Of a DNA stretch of 39,632 nucleotides, positions 22,386 through 29,518 are shown piece by piece (position 1 is the first letter of the stretch; every line of letters begins with the position of its first letter). The translations under genes were made by a program, and so were the position numbers. The DNA comes from a virus. Where the stretch lies: positions 1 through 39,632 of IMG/VR virus record IMGVR_UViG_3300005613_000172. The stretch is one strand, 5' to 3'. The notes beneath the pieces were generated by a model. It saw nothing but the letters and a program-made list of their open reading frames with translations. It was not told the origin of the DNA and did no database searches.

Positions 22386-22441
22386 TGACTGGCAGCGCAC
22401 AGTTTTACAGGTGGACATTAAACCTGAGGGCAAGCCAGTCA
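22386..22441 (-). other. Two-level stem-loop over the HNH gene stop codon
   Basis: TGACTGGC (22386-22393) pairs with GCCAGTCA (22434-22441), enclosing a second stem CAGGT (22408-22412) with ACCTG (22422-22426). The outer arm includes the TGA of the HNH gene, and repeat copy A starts one base beyond. It could be a terminator, an RNA-processing site or part of the element end. Confidence 0.6.
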
Positions 22442-23290
22442 CTCAATCCAGTGTTCAGGAAACACCTTAGTCTCGGCGTGGGCTTGTCCAGTTGGCAGAT
22501 TGCGGCAATCCATCCAAGCCAGCCATAAGCACCTTACGAAATCTTTAGCAACACGGCGCATGGCCCGTTTATGCGGTCGCCACTTCGGTTCAGGGCCATC
22601 GCGCTCGACATAATAGGCTTTGTACTCATCGTAAAGCTGGCGGCCATAGCAACCCTTGATCTTTACAAATTGAGAACTGACTTTATAGAGCGCCATCCGC
22701 AAACTCCCATTCCAATTCGCTCTCTGGCCTTTCTTGCGGCGCGGGGCTTCACCGTCAAGAACGTGTTCACCGCAATAGGCCCACAACTGGCCGACGGTAT
22801 TGAATCGTTCGGGACTACCCAGGTCTGCCATGAGGGAAGCAGAAAGCAACGGGCCAATACCTTTGACGTGTTTTAACCAGGTGTTGTAGAAGGGATCAAT
22901 CTTGAGCATGGCCTGAATGTACTTCTTGAGCTTCGCTTCCGTTTCCTTAATGTCCTTCAGGGCTTGACGGGCATAGCTGACGGGAAGGCCCAGGCGCTCA
23001 TAAGCCCCGATGCGGTTTGATAGCGCTTTGCGGTGATCCTGGACGGCATAAAACTCACGGGTCAAGAGTTTCAGTTCATTCATATCCGCGGTTATGCCAT
23101 GCTCAGCGTCGTGACAGAGCTTGCAGGCCGGGACCAGGTTGGCCGGGGCGTTGTTGCTGTGGTTGTGGTCAAGGTGGTGAACGTCTGAGGCTTTGCGGGT
23201 ACATCCCTCGGCGGCGCAGGTTTGCTTGCCCTCACGGATTGATTGGCGAAGGTCAGCGACGGACAGGGCGTTGCCGTTATGCCAGTTCAT
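22439..23290 (-). CDS. HNH nuclease fused to IS110-type Transposase_20 domain, 283 aa
   Basis: Residues 25-64 are a zinc-bound HNH motif: C25-x4-C30, H38 H39, N51, then CKLCHDAEHG. After a helical linker (REFYAVQDHRKALSNRIGAY) comes a Transposase_20 helix-hairpin-helix (~140-185): KGIGPLLSASLMADLGSPER, then FNTVGQLWAYCG, followed by APRRKKGQRANWNGSLR. The RuvC-like DEDD domain of true IS110 recombinases is absent, and the usual QSG serine site is replaced. So cutting would rest on the HNH, with the second half binding nucleic acid. The gene points against the late operon and is flanked by structured repeats. Homing endonuclease-like mobility is likely. Confidence 0.85.
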   Translation of the reverse strand: MNWHNGNALSVADLRQSIREGKQTCAAEGCTRKASDVHHLDHNHSNNAPANLVPACKLCHDAEHGITADMNELKLLTREFYAVQDHRKALSNRIGAYERLGLPVSYARQALKDIKETEAKLKKYIQAMLKIDPFYNTWLKHVKGIGPLLSASLMADLGSPERFNTVGQLWAYCGEHVLDGEAPRRKKGQRANWNGSLRMALYKVSSQFVKIKGCYGRQLYDEYKAYYVERDGPEPKWRPHKRAMRRVAKDFVRCLWLAWMDCRNLPTGQAHAETKVFPEHWIE

Positions 23291-23308
23291 TTGTGATTCC
23301 TTTCTGTG

Positions 23309-23360
23309 AATGATAGCTCACCAAGTGTATGGGTGACAGGCCAACAATGGGCGAACCATT
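23309..23360. repeat. Hairpin-closed repeat, copy E (divergent)
   Basis: AATGA and CCATT enclose a 42-nt core starting TAGCTCACC and ending GGGCGAA. Four of five stem pairs form despite a sequence different from the other copies, the remaining position being A opposite C. It begins 18 nt upstream of the HNH start codon. Confidence 0.75.
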
Positions 23361-23370
23361 CTCAGTAATG

Positions 23371-23425
23371 GGCGGGTAGCTTAACTCTGGCAGGGGATGG
23401 CAAGGCGTTCAAGGGCGAACCCGCC
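23371..23425. repeat. Hairpin-closed repeat, copy B
   Basis: GGCGGG and CCCGCC enclose a 43-nt core that starts TAGCTTA, contains GGGGATGGCA and ends GGGCGAA. The core centre is the most diverged of the five copies, while the ends are kept. Confidence 0.8.
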
Positions 23426-23439
23426 GATGATGCGATTTT

Positions 23440-23491
23440 GCGGGTAGCTCACTATAATTAAGGATAACAGCAGTAGTTAGGGCGAACCCGC
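23440..23491. repeat. Hairpin-closed repeat, copy C
   Basis: GCGGG and CCCGC enclose a 42-nt core (TAGCTCACT, AAGGATAACA, GGGCGAA). An inner stem TAATTA with TAGTTA (one G-T pair) is possible in this copy. Confidence 0.85.
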
Positions 23492-23508
23492 TTTGAAAGC
23501 TAATTTGT

Positions 23509-23560
23509 GTGGGTAGCTCAGCAGTACTTAGGATAACAAAGGCCATAGGGGCGAACCCAC
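23509..23560. repeat. Hairpin-closed repeat, copy D
   Basis: GTGGG and CCCAC enclose a 42-nt core (TAGCTCAGC, TTAGGATAACA, GGGGCGAA). Against copy C, one stem base changed on each side and pairing is kept, a compensatory change. The core is closest to copy A. Confidence 0.85.
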
Positions 23561-23574
23561 TGACAAACAAAGAA

Positions 23575-23661
23575 GCCCCCGCTCTCCTGGCGGTCGTCGC
23601 GAGACAGACCCGTGGAGATTGGGGGCACAAAAAGAACCGCCGAACGGGTCTACTGTCTCGC
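23575..23661 (-). ncRNA. Putative knotted RNA at the 5' end of the HNH leader
   Basis: Three long-range pairings interleave: GCCCCC...CTCC (23575-23587) with GGAG...GGGGGC (23614-23626); GGCGGT (23589-23594) with ACCGCC (23636-23641); and a 15-bp arm (23599-23613) with 23644-23661, broken by a 3-nt bulge. The order is a-b-c-a'-b'-c', so they form a pseudoknot or alternative folds. A leftward transcript would begin almost exactly at the outer arm. Functional class is unknown; DNA-level palindrome function is an alternative. Confidence 0.5.
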
Positions 23662-23668
23662 AAATATA

Positions 23669-23696
23669 AGTATACGGGTTTCGAGAGATTTGTCAA
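23669..23696 (-). promoter_or_regulatory. Likely sigma-70 promoter for the HNH gene and its leader
   Basis: On the minus strand TTGACA (23691-23696), 16-nt spacer, TATACT (23669-23674). A transcript would start near 23662, at the outer arm of the knotted block, then cross copies D, C, B and E before the HNH gene. Confidence 0.65.
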
Positions 23697-23726
23697 GTTA
23701 GGAAACGCTAAACAGGAGGTAGAGAA

Positions 23727-24758
23727 ATGACGTATGGGCTTCAGTTTTTTGACAAGTGCCAGGTATCCAATGTGGAGGGGACACCTGGAACTGCAGAAGC
23801 CGCGACCGAAATCTTCACCGGTCGCATTGCCGCTAAGCCGTGGGACTACGCGGTAAAGCAAGACCACCATTACGACGCGGGTGCCCTCATTGCCCGCAGC
23901 GCCGCGCCAACCGTGGTACGCCACCTGGCGGAGTTCAACTACGCCAACGACATGGACGACCGCGAGATATGCTGGCTGGTGGCATCATCACTGTGCGAGG
24001 AAAGCATCGCCACCAACACCTGGACGTTTGCGCCGACGTGGATCACCACCGGCAACGCACCGGGCGACACGGCGGGGATCCGTACCTTCACCTGGGAGAT
24101 GGGCAACAACGAGCTAGACGGCGAGGTGGAATATTGCTTCGTCCAGCGCTTGGAGATTGCGGGGGCGGCGGGCGGCCTCATCACCGTGTCCGCCGACATC
24201 GTGGGGCGGCGATTCCTTACCGCAGGCACCTTCACCGACCTGAGCGGGACGGGCATTGTCAGTCGTGAGTACTTCCCGTTTGAACTGGCGAAGTTCTACA
24301 TTGACGACTTCGACACCGACTGGGCCACGACTATGGCGCAGGAGACCCAGGTCTACAACGTCGAGAGCTTCTCGTTCGTATGGGAATCGGGAATGCTACC
24401 CCACTTCTCTGGCGCGGGCAATGCCTACTTCTACGATGTGACGGAGAACCCCTCGGCCAAGAAAGCCACTATCACCCTGGAGCAATCGCAGACCAGCGCG
24501 ACCCCGTCCTTCGATACCGAGTTGGCGGCGGCGTTGGCGGGTACTACGCGATACGTGACGCTAGACCTGTACGGCACGGGGGGGACGCGCAACGTCAAGG
24601 TGAGGATGGCGGGAACGTACATGGACTTTCCTGAAGGCGAGAAGGGTGGCGTCGCCACCTTCAACACCGTACTGGAAAACGTCGGCTACGGCGTCGGCAC
24701 AGCAACGGTTGACACGCTGGACATGGTCATCAACTCGTCGCTGACGGCGTTCCCATAG
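23727..24758 (+). CDS. Tail tube-like protein 1, 343 aa
   Basis: Long beta-rich protein with a good AGGAGG upstream. Conserved stretches such as AAKPWDYAVKQDHHYDAGAL, FTWEMGNNELDGEVEYCFVQ, and ISREYFPFEL (read as IVSREYFPFELAKFYID) recur in the next gene, so the two are paralogues. Features fit a major tail protein: extended beta sheets, a C-terminal strand set (TLDLYGTGGTRNVKV; GVATFNTVLE) and position between the tail terminator and the G/GT genes. It would stack into the tail tube. Identification as tube rather than another tail shaft protein is by position. Confidence 0.68.
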   Translation: MTYGLQFFDKCQVSNVEGTPGTAEAATEIFTGRIAAKPWDYAVKQDHHYDAGALIARSAAPTVVRHLAEFNYANDMDDREICWLVASSLCEESIATNTWTFAPTWITTGNAPGDTAGIRTFTWEMGNNELDGEVEYCFVQRLEIAGAAGGLITVSADIVGRRFLTAGTFTDLSGTGIVSREYFPFELAKFYIDDFDTDWATTMAQETQVYNVESFSFVWESGMLPHFSGAGNAYFYDVTENPSAKKATITLEQSQTSATPSFDTELAAALAGTTRYVTLDLYGTGGTRNVKVRMAGTYMDFPEGEKGGVATFNTVLENVGYGVGTATVDTLDMVINSSLTAFP

Positions 24759-24767
24759 GAGGTAACT

Positions 24768-26117
24768 ATGACATACGGGCTGGACTACTTTAATCAGGTC
24801 CAGGTAAGCGGGCACGAGGTGACACCTGGCTCAGCTCTGGCTGCGACGGAGATCCTCACGGGCCGTGTTGCTGCCAAGCCGTGGGACTACAAGCCGAAGC
24901 AAGATCACTACTACAACGCCGGCACCCTCATCTCCCGCAGCGCTGCGCCGACTATAACGCGCTACCTGGCGGAGTTCAACTATGCCAACGACCTGGATGA
25001 TAGGGAGCTTGCCTGGCTGTTGTCATCGGCGCTCTGCGAGAGAACGGCGGTGCATGACGAGAACAACTCAGGCGCATCCTACTACCAGGCCGGCACCGTC
25101 CTGACCAACGGGTCTGCTACGTTCGGTATCACCGACACTGACACCGACCTGGAGACCGCTTACGAGGACGACACGGGCGACTGCTCTTACTTGGTCAGAG
25201 CGGCAGACGAGGCTGGCAAATTCGTCTGGGGCTTCATCAGGGGCATCGCTACCGCCGGCAACAACTACACCCTGGACATCTACACCACCATTGACGGCGG
25301 CACTCAGAACTGGAACGGTGACCAGGGCACGTTCGACATCACCGATACTGTGACGTGGGACATCTGGGCGGTGAACACCTGGTCATACCTGCCAACGTGG
25401 GTTACAACTGGCAATGCACCTGGCGACACCAACGGCTGCAACGTCTTCACCTGGGAGATGGGCAATAACGAGTTGGACGGCGAAGTAGAGTATTGCTTCG
25501 TCCAACGGCTAGAGATTGCGGGCAGCAAGGGCGGGTTGTGTACCGTGTCCGCCGACATCGTAGGCCGCCAGTTCATCACCTCCGGCAGCTTTACCGATTT
25601 GAGCGGGACGGGCATTGTCAGTCGTGAGTACTTCCCGTTCGAGTTGGCAAAATTCTACATTGACAACTTCGATACTGACTGGGCCACCAGCTTCACTACG
25701 CCGACCCAAATCTACAACGTGGAGGGGTTCAGCTTCGTATGGGAATCGGGGCTACTGCCTCACTTCCCCGCTGCTGGCAACTCTTACTTCTACGACGTAG
25801 TAGAGAACCCGTCTGCCAAGAAAGCCACGCTGACGCTTGAGCAGGCCCAGACCAGTGCAAGCCCATCCTTCGACACCGAGCTTGCCGCAGCACTGGCAGG
25901 GACAGCGCGTTATGTCACTGTGGAGCTATACGGCACAGGCGGCACGCGGAAGGTCACGATACAACTGAAGGCAGACTACACCGACTTCCCCGAAGGCGAA
26001 ATGGACGGGGTGACGACCTTCAATACCGTGTTGGAAGGCAGCGGGTACGGGGTAGGCGGCGCGGCAGTAGACATGCTGGACGTTACCCTGAATTCGTCAC
26101 TGCATAAGTTCCCATAG
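24768..26117 (+). CDS. Tail tube-like protein 2 with ~106-aa insertion, 449 aa
   Basis: Nine nt after its paralogue. It keeps AAKPWDYKPKQDHYYNAGTL, FTWEMGNNELDGEVEYCFVQ and SREYFPFELAKFYIDNFDTD. It is longer because residues about 88-195 are inserted after SSALCER (DENNSGASYYQAGTVLTNGS, DTDTDLETAYEDDTGDCSYL, FDITDTVTWDIW), a beta-rich domain that could stand out from the tail surface. Two tube proteins in tandem could be mixed in one tail, or one could be a decorated minor form. Confidence 0.68.
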   Translation: MTYGLDYFNQVQVSGHEVTPGSALAATEILTGRVAAKPWDYKPKQDHYYNAGTLISRSAAPTITRYLAEFNYANDLDDRELAWLLSSALCERTAVHDENNSGASYYQAGTVLTNGSATFGITDTDTDLETAYEDDTGDCSYLVRAADEAGKFVWGFIRGIATAGNNYTLDIYTTIDGGTQNWNGDQGTFDITDTVTWDIWAVNTWSYLPTWVTTGNAPGDTNGCNVFTWEMGNNELDGEVEYCFVQRLEIAGSKGGLCTVSADIVGRQFITSGSFTDLSGTGIVSREYFPFELAKFYIDNFDTDWATSFTTPTQIYNVEGFSFVWESGLLPHFPAAGNSYFYDVVENPSAKKATLTLEQAQTSASPSFDTELAAALAGTARYVTVELYGTGGTRKVTIQLKADYTDFPEGEMDGVTTFNTVLEGSGYGVGGAAVDMLDVTLNSSLHKFP

Positions 26118-26127
26118 AAGGAGTAGC

Positions 26128-26475
26128 ATGGCAAAGAAGCAGCAAAAGCAAGACCAGTCGGAATTTGACTTCCCCACCCGCAGGTTTGCCTGCCCGCCAG
26201 ACCTTTTCGGCGAAGGCAAGCACGTCTTGCGTAAGCGGTTTATGAAGGTGAGGGTGGTGCGGGCCATCAAGAGCGCCACTGATGAGAAGCAGGTATTCGA
26301 CATACTGGCACAATACATCGTAGCATGGAACCTAGACGACGTAGAGACGGGAGATCCGCTGCCCCAGCCCTATCAGAACCCAGAAGTCTTTGACGACCTG
26401 GACATCTTGGAGCAATTCCCGTGGATACTGGACACACTGTTCCTCAACCCGCCAAATTTCAAGAAGGGGAGGTAG
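26128..26475 (+). CDS. Tail assembly chaperone G-like protein, 115 aa
   Basis: An N-terminal charged stretch (KKQQKQDQSEFDFPTRRFAC) leads to a helical domain (KVRVVRAIKSATDEKQVFDI) and an acidic end (EVFDDLDILEQFPWILDTLF). Size and position just before the tape measure match lambda-G-type chaperones. The zero-frame stop (26473-26475) lies inside a hairpin that follows a slippery heptamer, so a fraction of ribosomes should make the longer GT-like product. Confidence 0.8.
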   Translation: MAKKQQKQDQSEFDFPTRRFACPPDLFGEGKHVLRKRFMKVRVVRAIKSATDEKQVFDILAQYIVAWNLDDVETGDPLPQPYQNPEVFDDLDILEQFPWILDTLFLNPPNFKKGR

Positions 26476-26681
26476 GCGAGTTCTACCTCCCCGCCTTCTG
26501 TGCAGTACGGTTCGGCTGGACGCCTGAGCAAACCTATGAACAGAACTGGGACACCGTTTGGGGCATCATAGAAGTTTTGCCTGAGGTGATGGGGCAAGAG
26601 GGCGGCAGGGAAAGCGAAGAGGACAGGCAGGATCGCAGAGACAGGGAATATGCGGCGCGGGTAAGCGCAAGGCAGGCGTAA
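26421..26681 (+). CDS. T part of the G-T tail chaperone, made by -1 frameshift
   Basis: The -1 frame is open from 26421, but the useful part begins at the slippery site (26454): KFQEGEVGEFYLPAFCAVRF, then GWTPEQTYEQNWDTVWGIIE and an acidic/basic tail (ESEEDRQDRRDREYA). The fusion from 26128 would read NPPNF-QEGEVGEF and be about 185 residues. The only upstream ATG in this frame has no ribosome site, supporting expression as a fusion. Its TAA overlaps the tape-measure ATG (TAATG), as usual for GT. Confidence 0.82.
   Translation: MDTGHTVPQPAKFQEGEVGEFYLPAFCAVRFGWTPEQTYEQNWDTVWGIIEVLPEVMGQEGGRESEEDRQDRRDREYAARVSARQA
26454..26492 (+). promoter_or_regulatory. Programmed -1 frameshift signal
   Basis: A AAT TTC (26454-26460) in the zero frame is a standard X-XXY-YYZ slippery heptamer. 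Five nt later a perfect 10-bp stem starts: GGGGAGGTAG (26466-26475) with CTACCTCCCC (26483-26492), 7-nt loop. Heptamer, spacer and stem match known phage G/GT frameshift signals. Confidence 0.88.
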
Positions 26682-29518
26682 TGGCAAGCACGGCAGAAGT
26701 AAGCATCCTGATCAAGGCAAAAGACGAGGCCACGAAAGTCCTCGGCGGTATTGTCGGCAGCCTGGGCAAGATCGGCGCGATTGCTGGCGGGGCGGCTCTG
26801 GCGGGTGTCGGGGCGTTGGCTGCTGGCGTTACCAAGTTCACCGTGGACGCGGCAGCTCTGGAGCCGACCCGCGTAACCTTCGACAGCCTCACCAAATCCA
26901 TTGGTTCTACCGCTGATTCCATGCTAGACAAGCTGCGCCCCGCAACGATGGGCGTGGTGGCAGATTCAGAATTGATGAAGGCCGCCAATAAGCTGATGGC
27001 GATGGGCCTGGCCGAGACGGAGGGTGAGGCTGCCAAGCTTTCCGAGATGGCCGTCACCCTGGGGACGGCAATGGGCGAGGATGCCACCGGCAGCATGGAG
27101 AACTTCGCGCTTATGATGGCGAACCAGTCCATTCCGAGGTTAGATTCGTTCGGAATCTCCAGCGGGAAGGTCCGGCTACGCATCGAGGAGCTTCAGGCGG
27201 CCACGGAAGACATGACCCGTGAGGAAGCCTTCAAGATTGCCGTTATGGAGCAGGGTGCGGCGGCAATGGAGAGAGTAGGCGACGTTTCCCAAACGTCTGG
27301 CGTGGCGATGCAGCGCATCCAAGCCACAATCGGCAATATCACACAAACCATCGGCGCGGCTTTCCTGCCTGTTCTGGCGAAGCTACTTGAACCTCTCGGT
27401 AAACTGGCTACAGAGTATGGACCGAAGATAACCGAGTGGGCTCAGGTATTGGCCGGGCGAGTGCAAGAGTTGGCCGGCAGGTTCATGGAGCTTGCTCAAC
27501 ACGTTGCGGGCATCTTCCAGCGGGAAGGGCTAGTAGGTGGCTTGCAAGCATTGGCAGGGGAACTTCTGGCGTGGATTCATGAGCAGATTCCCAGGCTAAT
27601 CAATACGTTACGGGGATGGGCAGAGGCATTTGTGGGCTGGATTACACCAATGATACCACGCGCTTTGAACTTCCTGGGCAATCTGGCTATCACGATATGG
27701 AACTGGATACAGGAAAGAATACCCGTTTTCGTAGAGCGGCTCAAAGGGTGGGCGGGGGCGTTTGTGGGCTGGATCACACCATACATTCCCGTCGTCTTGG
27801 GCAAGTTAGCAGACTTGGCACTAACCCTGTTCGGGTGGATTAAAGAACAAGTTCCCGTCGTGATAGAAAAGCTCAAGGGCTGGGCGTCGGCCTTTGTGGA
27901 ATGGCTGCCACCGCAAGTCCCAATAGTCATTGCCAAGCTAGGTGATTTGATTGAGAAGGTGATAACGTGGATCAAGGAGGAGGGCCTGCCTTTACTCAAG
28001 GTAAAACTGGCTGAATGGGCAAATGCATTTGTTGCTTGGCTCGAAACAGAGAATGTGCCCGGCAAGCTGCTAGAGGGCCTGGGCGACTTGATCGGCAATG
28101 TGGTGCAATGGGTTCTGGCCAAGGGAATCCCGTTAGTCGTCGGTGCGATTGGCAAGCTGGCAACGGGCATCGTTAACGCCTTCAAGGGCGGCGAGGGCGG
28201 CGAACCCAGCCTGGTATCACGTATCCTTAAATATCTCGCCACTGAACTGCTTCCCTCTCTCATAAAGGGTCTATTGAATATCGGTAAGGGCATCGTTACG
28301 GGGCTGATTGACGGCATCAGAAACGCATTCCCTGACTTGACAGCGTTTTTAGGAGACGTTGTTGGCGAAATAATCAATCTACCCAAGAGGTTACTCGGTA
28401 TTGGCTCGCCCTCTACTGTGTTCATGGAAATCAGCAACTCCATCATGGACGGGCTGATCGCGCCGATAACGGGACGTTCACCAGAACTTATCACGGCATT
28501 GAAGAAATTGGCCGAGGAGATGAACGATGAGATGCTAGAGGCCAGGGCAGACCTCTACGATGACATGGTACGCTTACAGTCTGATTACGAAGACTGGGCG
28601 GCTGATCACGCTCAGGACTTCCAGGACAGAAACGTGGATAGTGAAAAGGACTATCTGGATAAAGTTGCCGACCGTAATCAGGATTACAAAGATAAGATTG
28701 CCGACATGACCTACGACTACAACAAGCGCATAGCCGACGCTGAGGCGGCAGGTAAGGCGGAGCGGGTTGCAGAACTGGAAGCAGAGCTGGCCCATAAGCT
28801 AGAGACTGCAGGGAGGGAGCATGAGCAATGGCTGGCGCGGGCCGAGAGGGACTATCAGGACAAAGTAGCTGTCAGAGAACGAGAGAACCAGCAGGATATA
28901 GAACGCAGGGAAAGAGAGTATGAGCAGCGCAAGGCCCAGGAAGAGAAGCAGTATGCTGAGGAGATTGCACGCTTGAAGCAGTTCTATGCGGAAAAGGCGG
29001 CGGCTGAAAAAGAGGCAGCGGCTGCCGGCAGCGGAGGGATAGGCGGGGTGGGCGGTGCCGCCGTTCCTGCTGGCGGGGGTGGTGGCACGGGTTTTATGCC
29101 CGCCGGCTCGGCCTATGGCATCAGCGTAGCCCCGGACCTTCAGTTGTCTTTTGAGGATATTGTCAAGAACCAATTGCAGGGCATGAAGAATGCGATAGAC
29201 GAAGCATTGCGCCTCGGAGACCTTTTCTATGCCAATATCCTGAAAGAAGAGTTGGCAGAGATGCAAGAGTTCTATGGCGTCGCAAGTTTCGCCAAAGGCG
29301 GCATCGTCCCCGGTCCAATCGGTCGGGCGCAACTGGCAATGGTGCATGGAGGCGAGACCATCACGCCCTACAGCAGAGGCTTCATCGCCCCAGACCAGCA
29401 GCCCATTCAACGCGTCGGCGACATCGTGATCAACCTGGACGGACGCGAGATAGCCCGCGTTGCGTCGCCCTACCTGGCTAGTGAACTGAACAGACGTGGC
29501 GTGAGGACGCTGGCTTAA
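26681..29518 (+). CDS. Tape measure protein, 945 aa
   Basis: Longest-but-one protein, helical and directly after G/GT. N-terminus ASTAEVSILIKAKDEATKVL then glycine-rich GSLGKIGAIAGGAALAGVG is the classic tape-measure opening. Residues ~300-490 hold about five copies of a ~40-residue Trp/Pro unit (FVGWITP-IP, KGWASAFVEWLPPQVPIVIA). Residues ~610-790 are a charged coiled coil (RVAELEAELAHKLETAGREH). The C-terminus has ASFAKGGIVPGP and HGGETITP, common in phage tape measures. At about 0.15 nm per residue it predicts a tail near 140 nm. Confidence 0.93.
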   Translation: MASTAEVSILIKAKDEATKVLGGIVGSLGKIGAIAGGAALAGVGALAAGVTKFTVDAAALEPTRVTFDSLTKSIGSTADSMLDKLRPATMGVVADSELMKAANKLMAMGLAETEGEAAKLSEMAVTLGTAMGEDATGSMENFALMMANQSIPRLDSFGISSGKVRLRIEELQAATEDMTREEAFKIAVMEQGAAAMERVGDVSQTSGVAMQRIQATIGNITQTIGAAFLPVLAKLLEPLGKLATEYGPKITEWAQVLAGRVQELAGRFMELAQHVAGIFQREGLVGGLQALAGELLAWIHEQIPRLINTLRGWAEAFVGWITPMIPRALNFLGNLAITIWNWIQERIPVFVERLKGWAGAFVGWITPYIPVVLGKLADLALTLFGWIKEQVPVVIEKLKGWASAFVEWLPPQVPIVIAKLGDLIEKVITWIKEEGLPLLKVKLAEWANAFVAWLETENVPGKLLEGLGDLIGNVVQWVLAKGIPLVVGAIGKLATGIVNAFKGGEGGEPSLVSRILKYLATELLPSLIKGLLNIGKGIVTGLIDGIRNAFPDLTAFLGDVVGEIINLPKRLLGIGSPSTVFMEISNSIMDGLIAPITGRSPELITALKKLAEEMNDEMLEARADLYDDMVRLQSDYEDWAADHAQDFQDRNVDSEKDYLDKVADRNQDYKDKIADMTYDYNKRIADAEAAGKAERVAELEAELAHKLETAGREHEQWLARAERDYQDKVAVRERENQQDIERREREYEQRKAQEEKQYAEEIARLKQFYAEKAAAEKEAAAAGSGGIGGVGGAAVPAGGGGGTGFMPAGSAYGISVAPDLQLSFEDIVKNQLQGMKNAIDEALRLGDLFYANILKEELAEMQEFYGVASFAKGGIVPGPIGRAQLAMVHGGETITPYSRGFIAPDQQPIQRVGDIVINLDGREIARVASPYLASELNRRGVRTLA

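Larger units (their letters stand above)
23291..23726. other. Structured leader region of the HNH gene
   Basis: No gene is seen in these 436 bases. They hold repeat copies E, B, C and D, a knotted palindromic block (23575-23661), a leftward promoter (23669-23696) and the ribosome site of the next tail gene (AACAGGAGGTAG). The leftward transcript would have a leader of about 370 nt before the HNH start codon. Confidence 0.75.

Noticed and set aside
22331-23560. CRISPR array
   Set aside because: The repeated units differ in their stems and core, spacers are only 10-17 nt, and there are no cas genes; the pattern is a structured repeat, not CRISPR.
22331-23560. Integron attC sites
   Set aside because: Size and inverted ends are similar, but the conserved GTTRRRY/RYYYAAC core boxes are absent and no tyrosine integrase is nearby.
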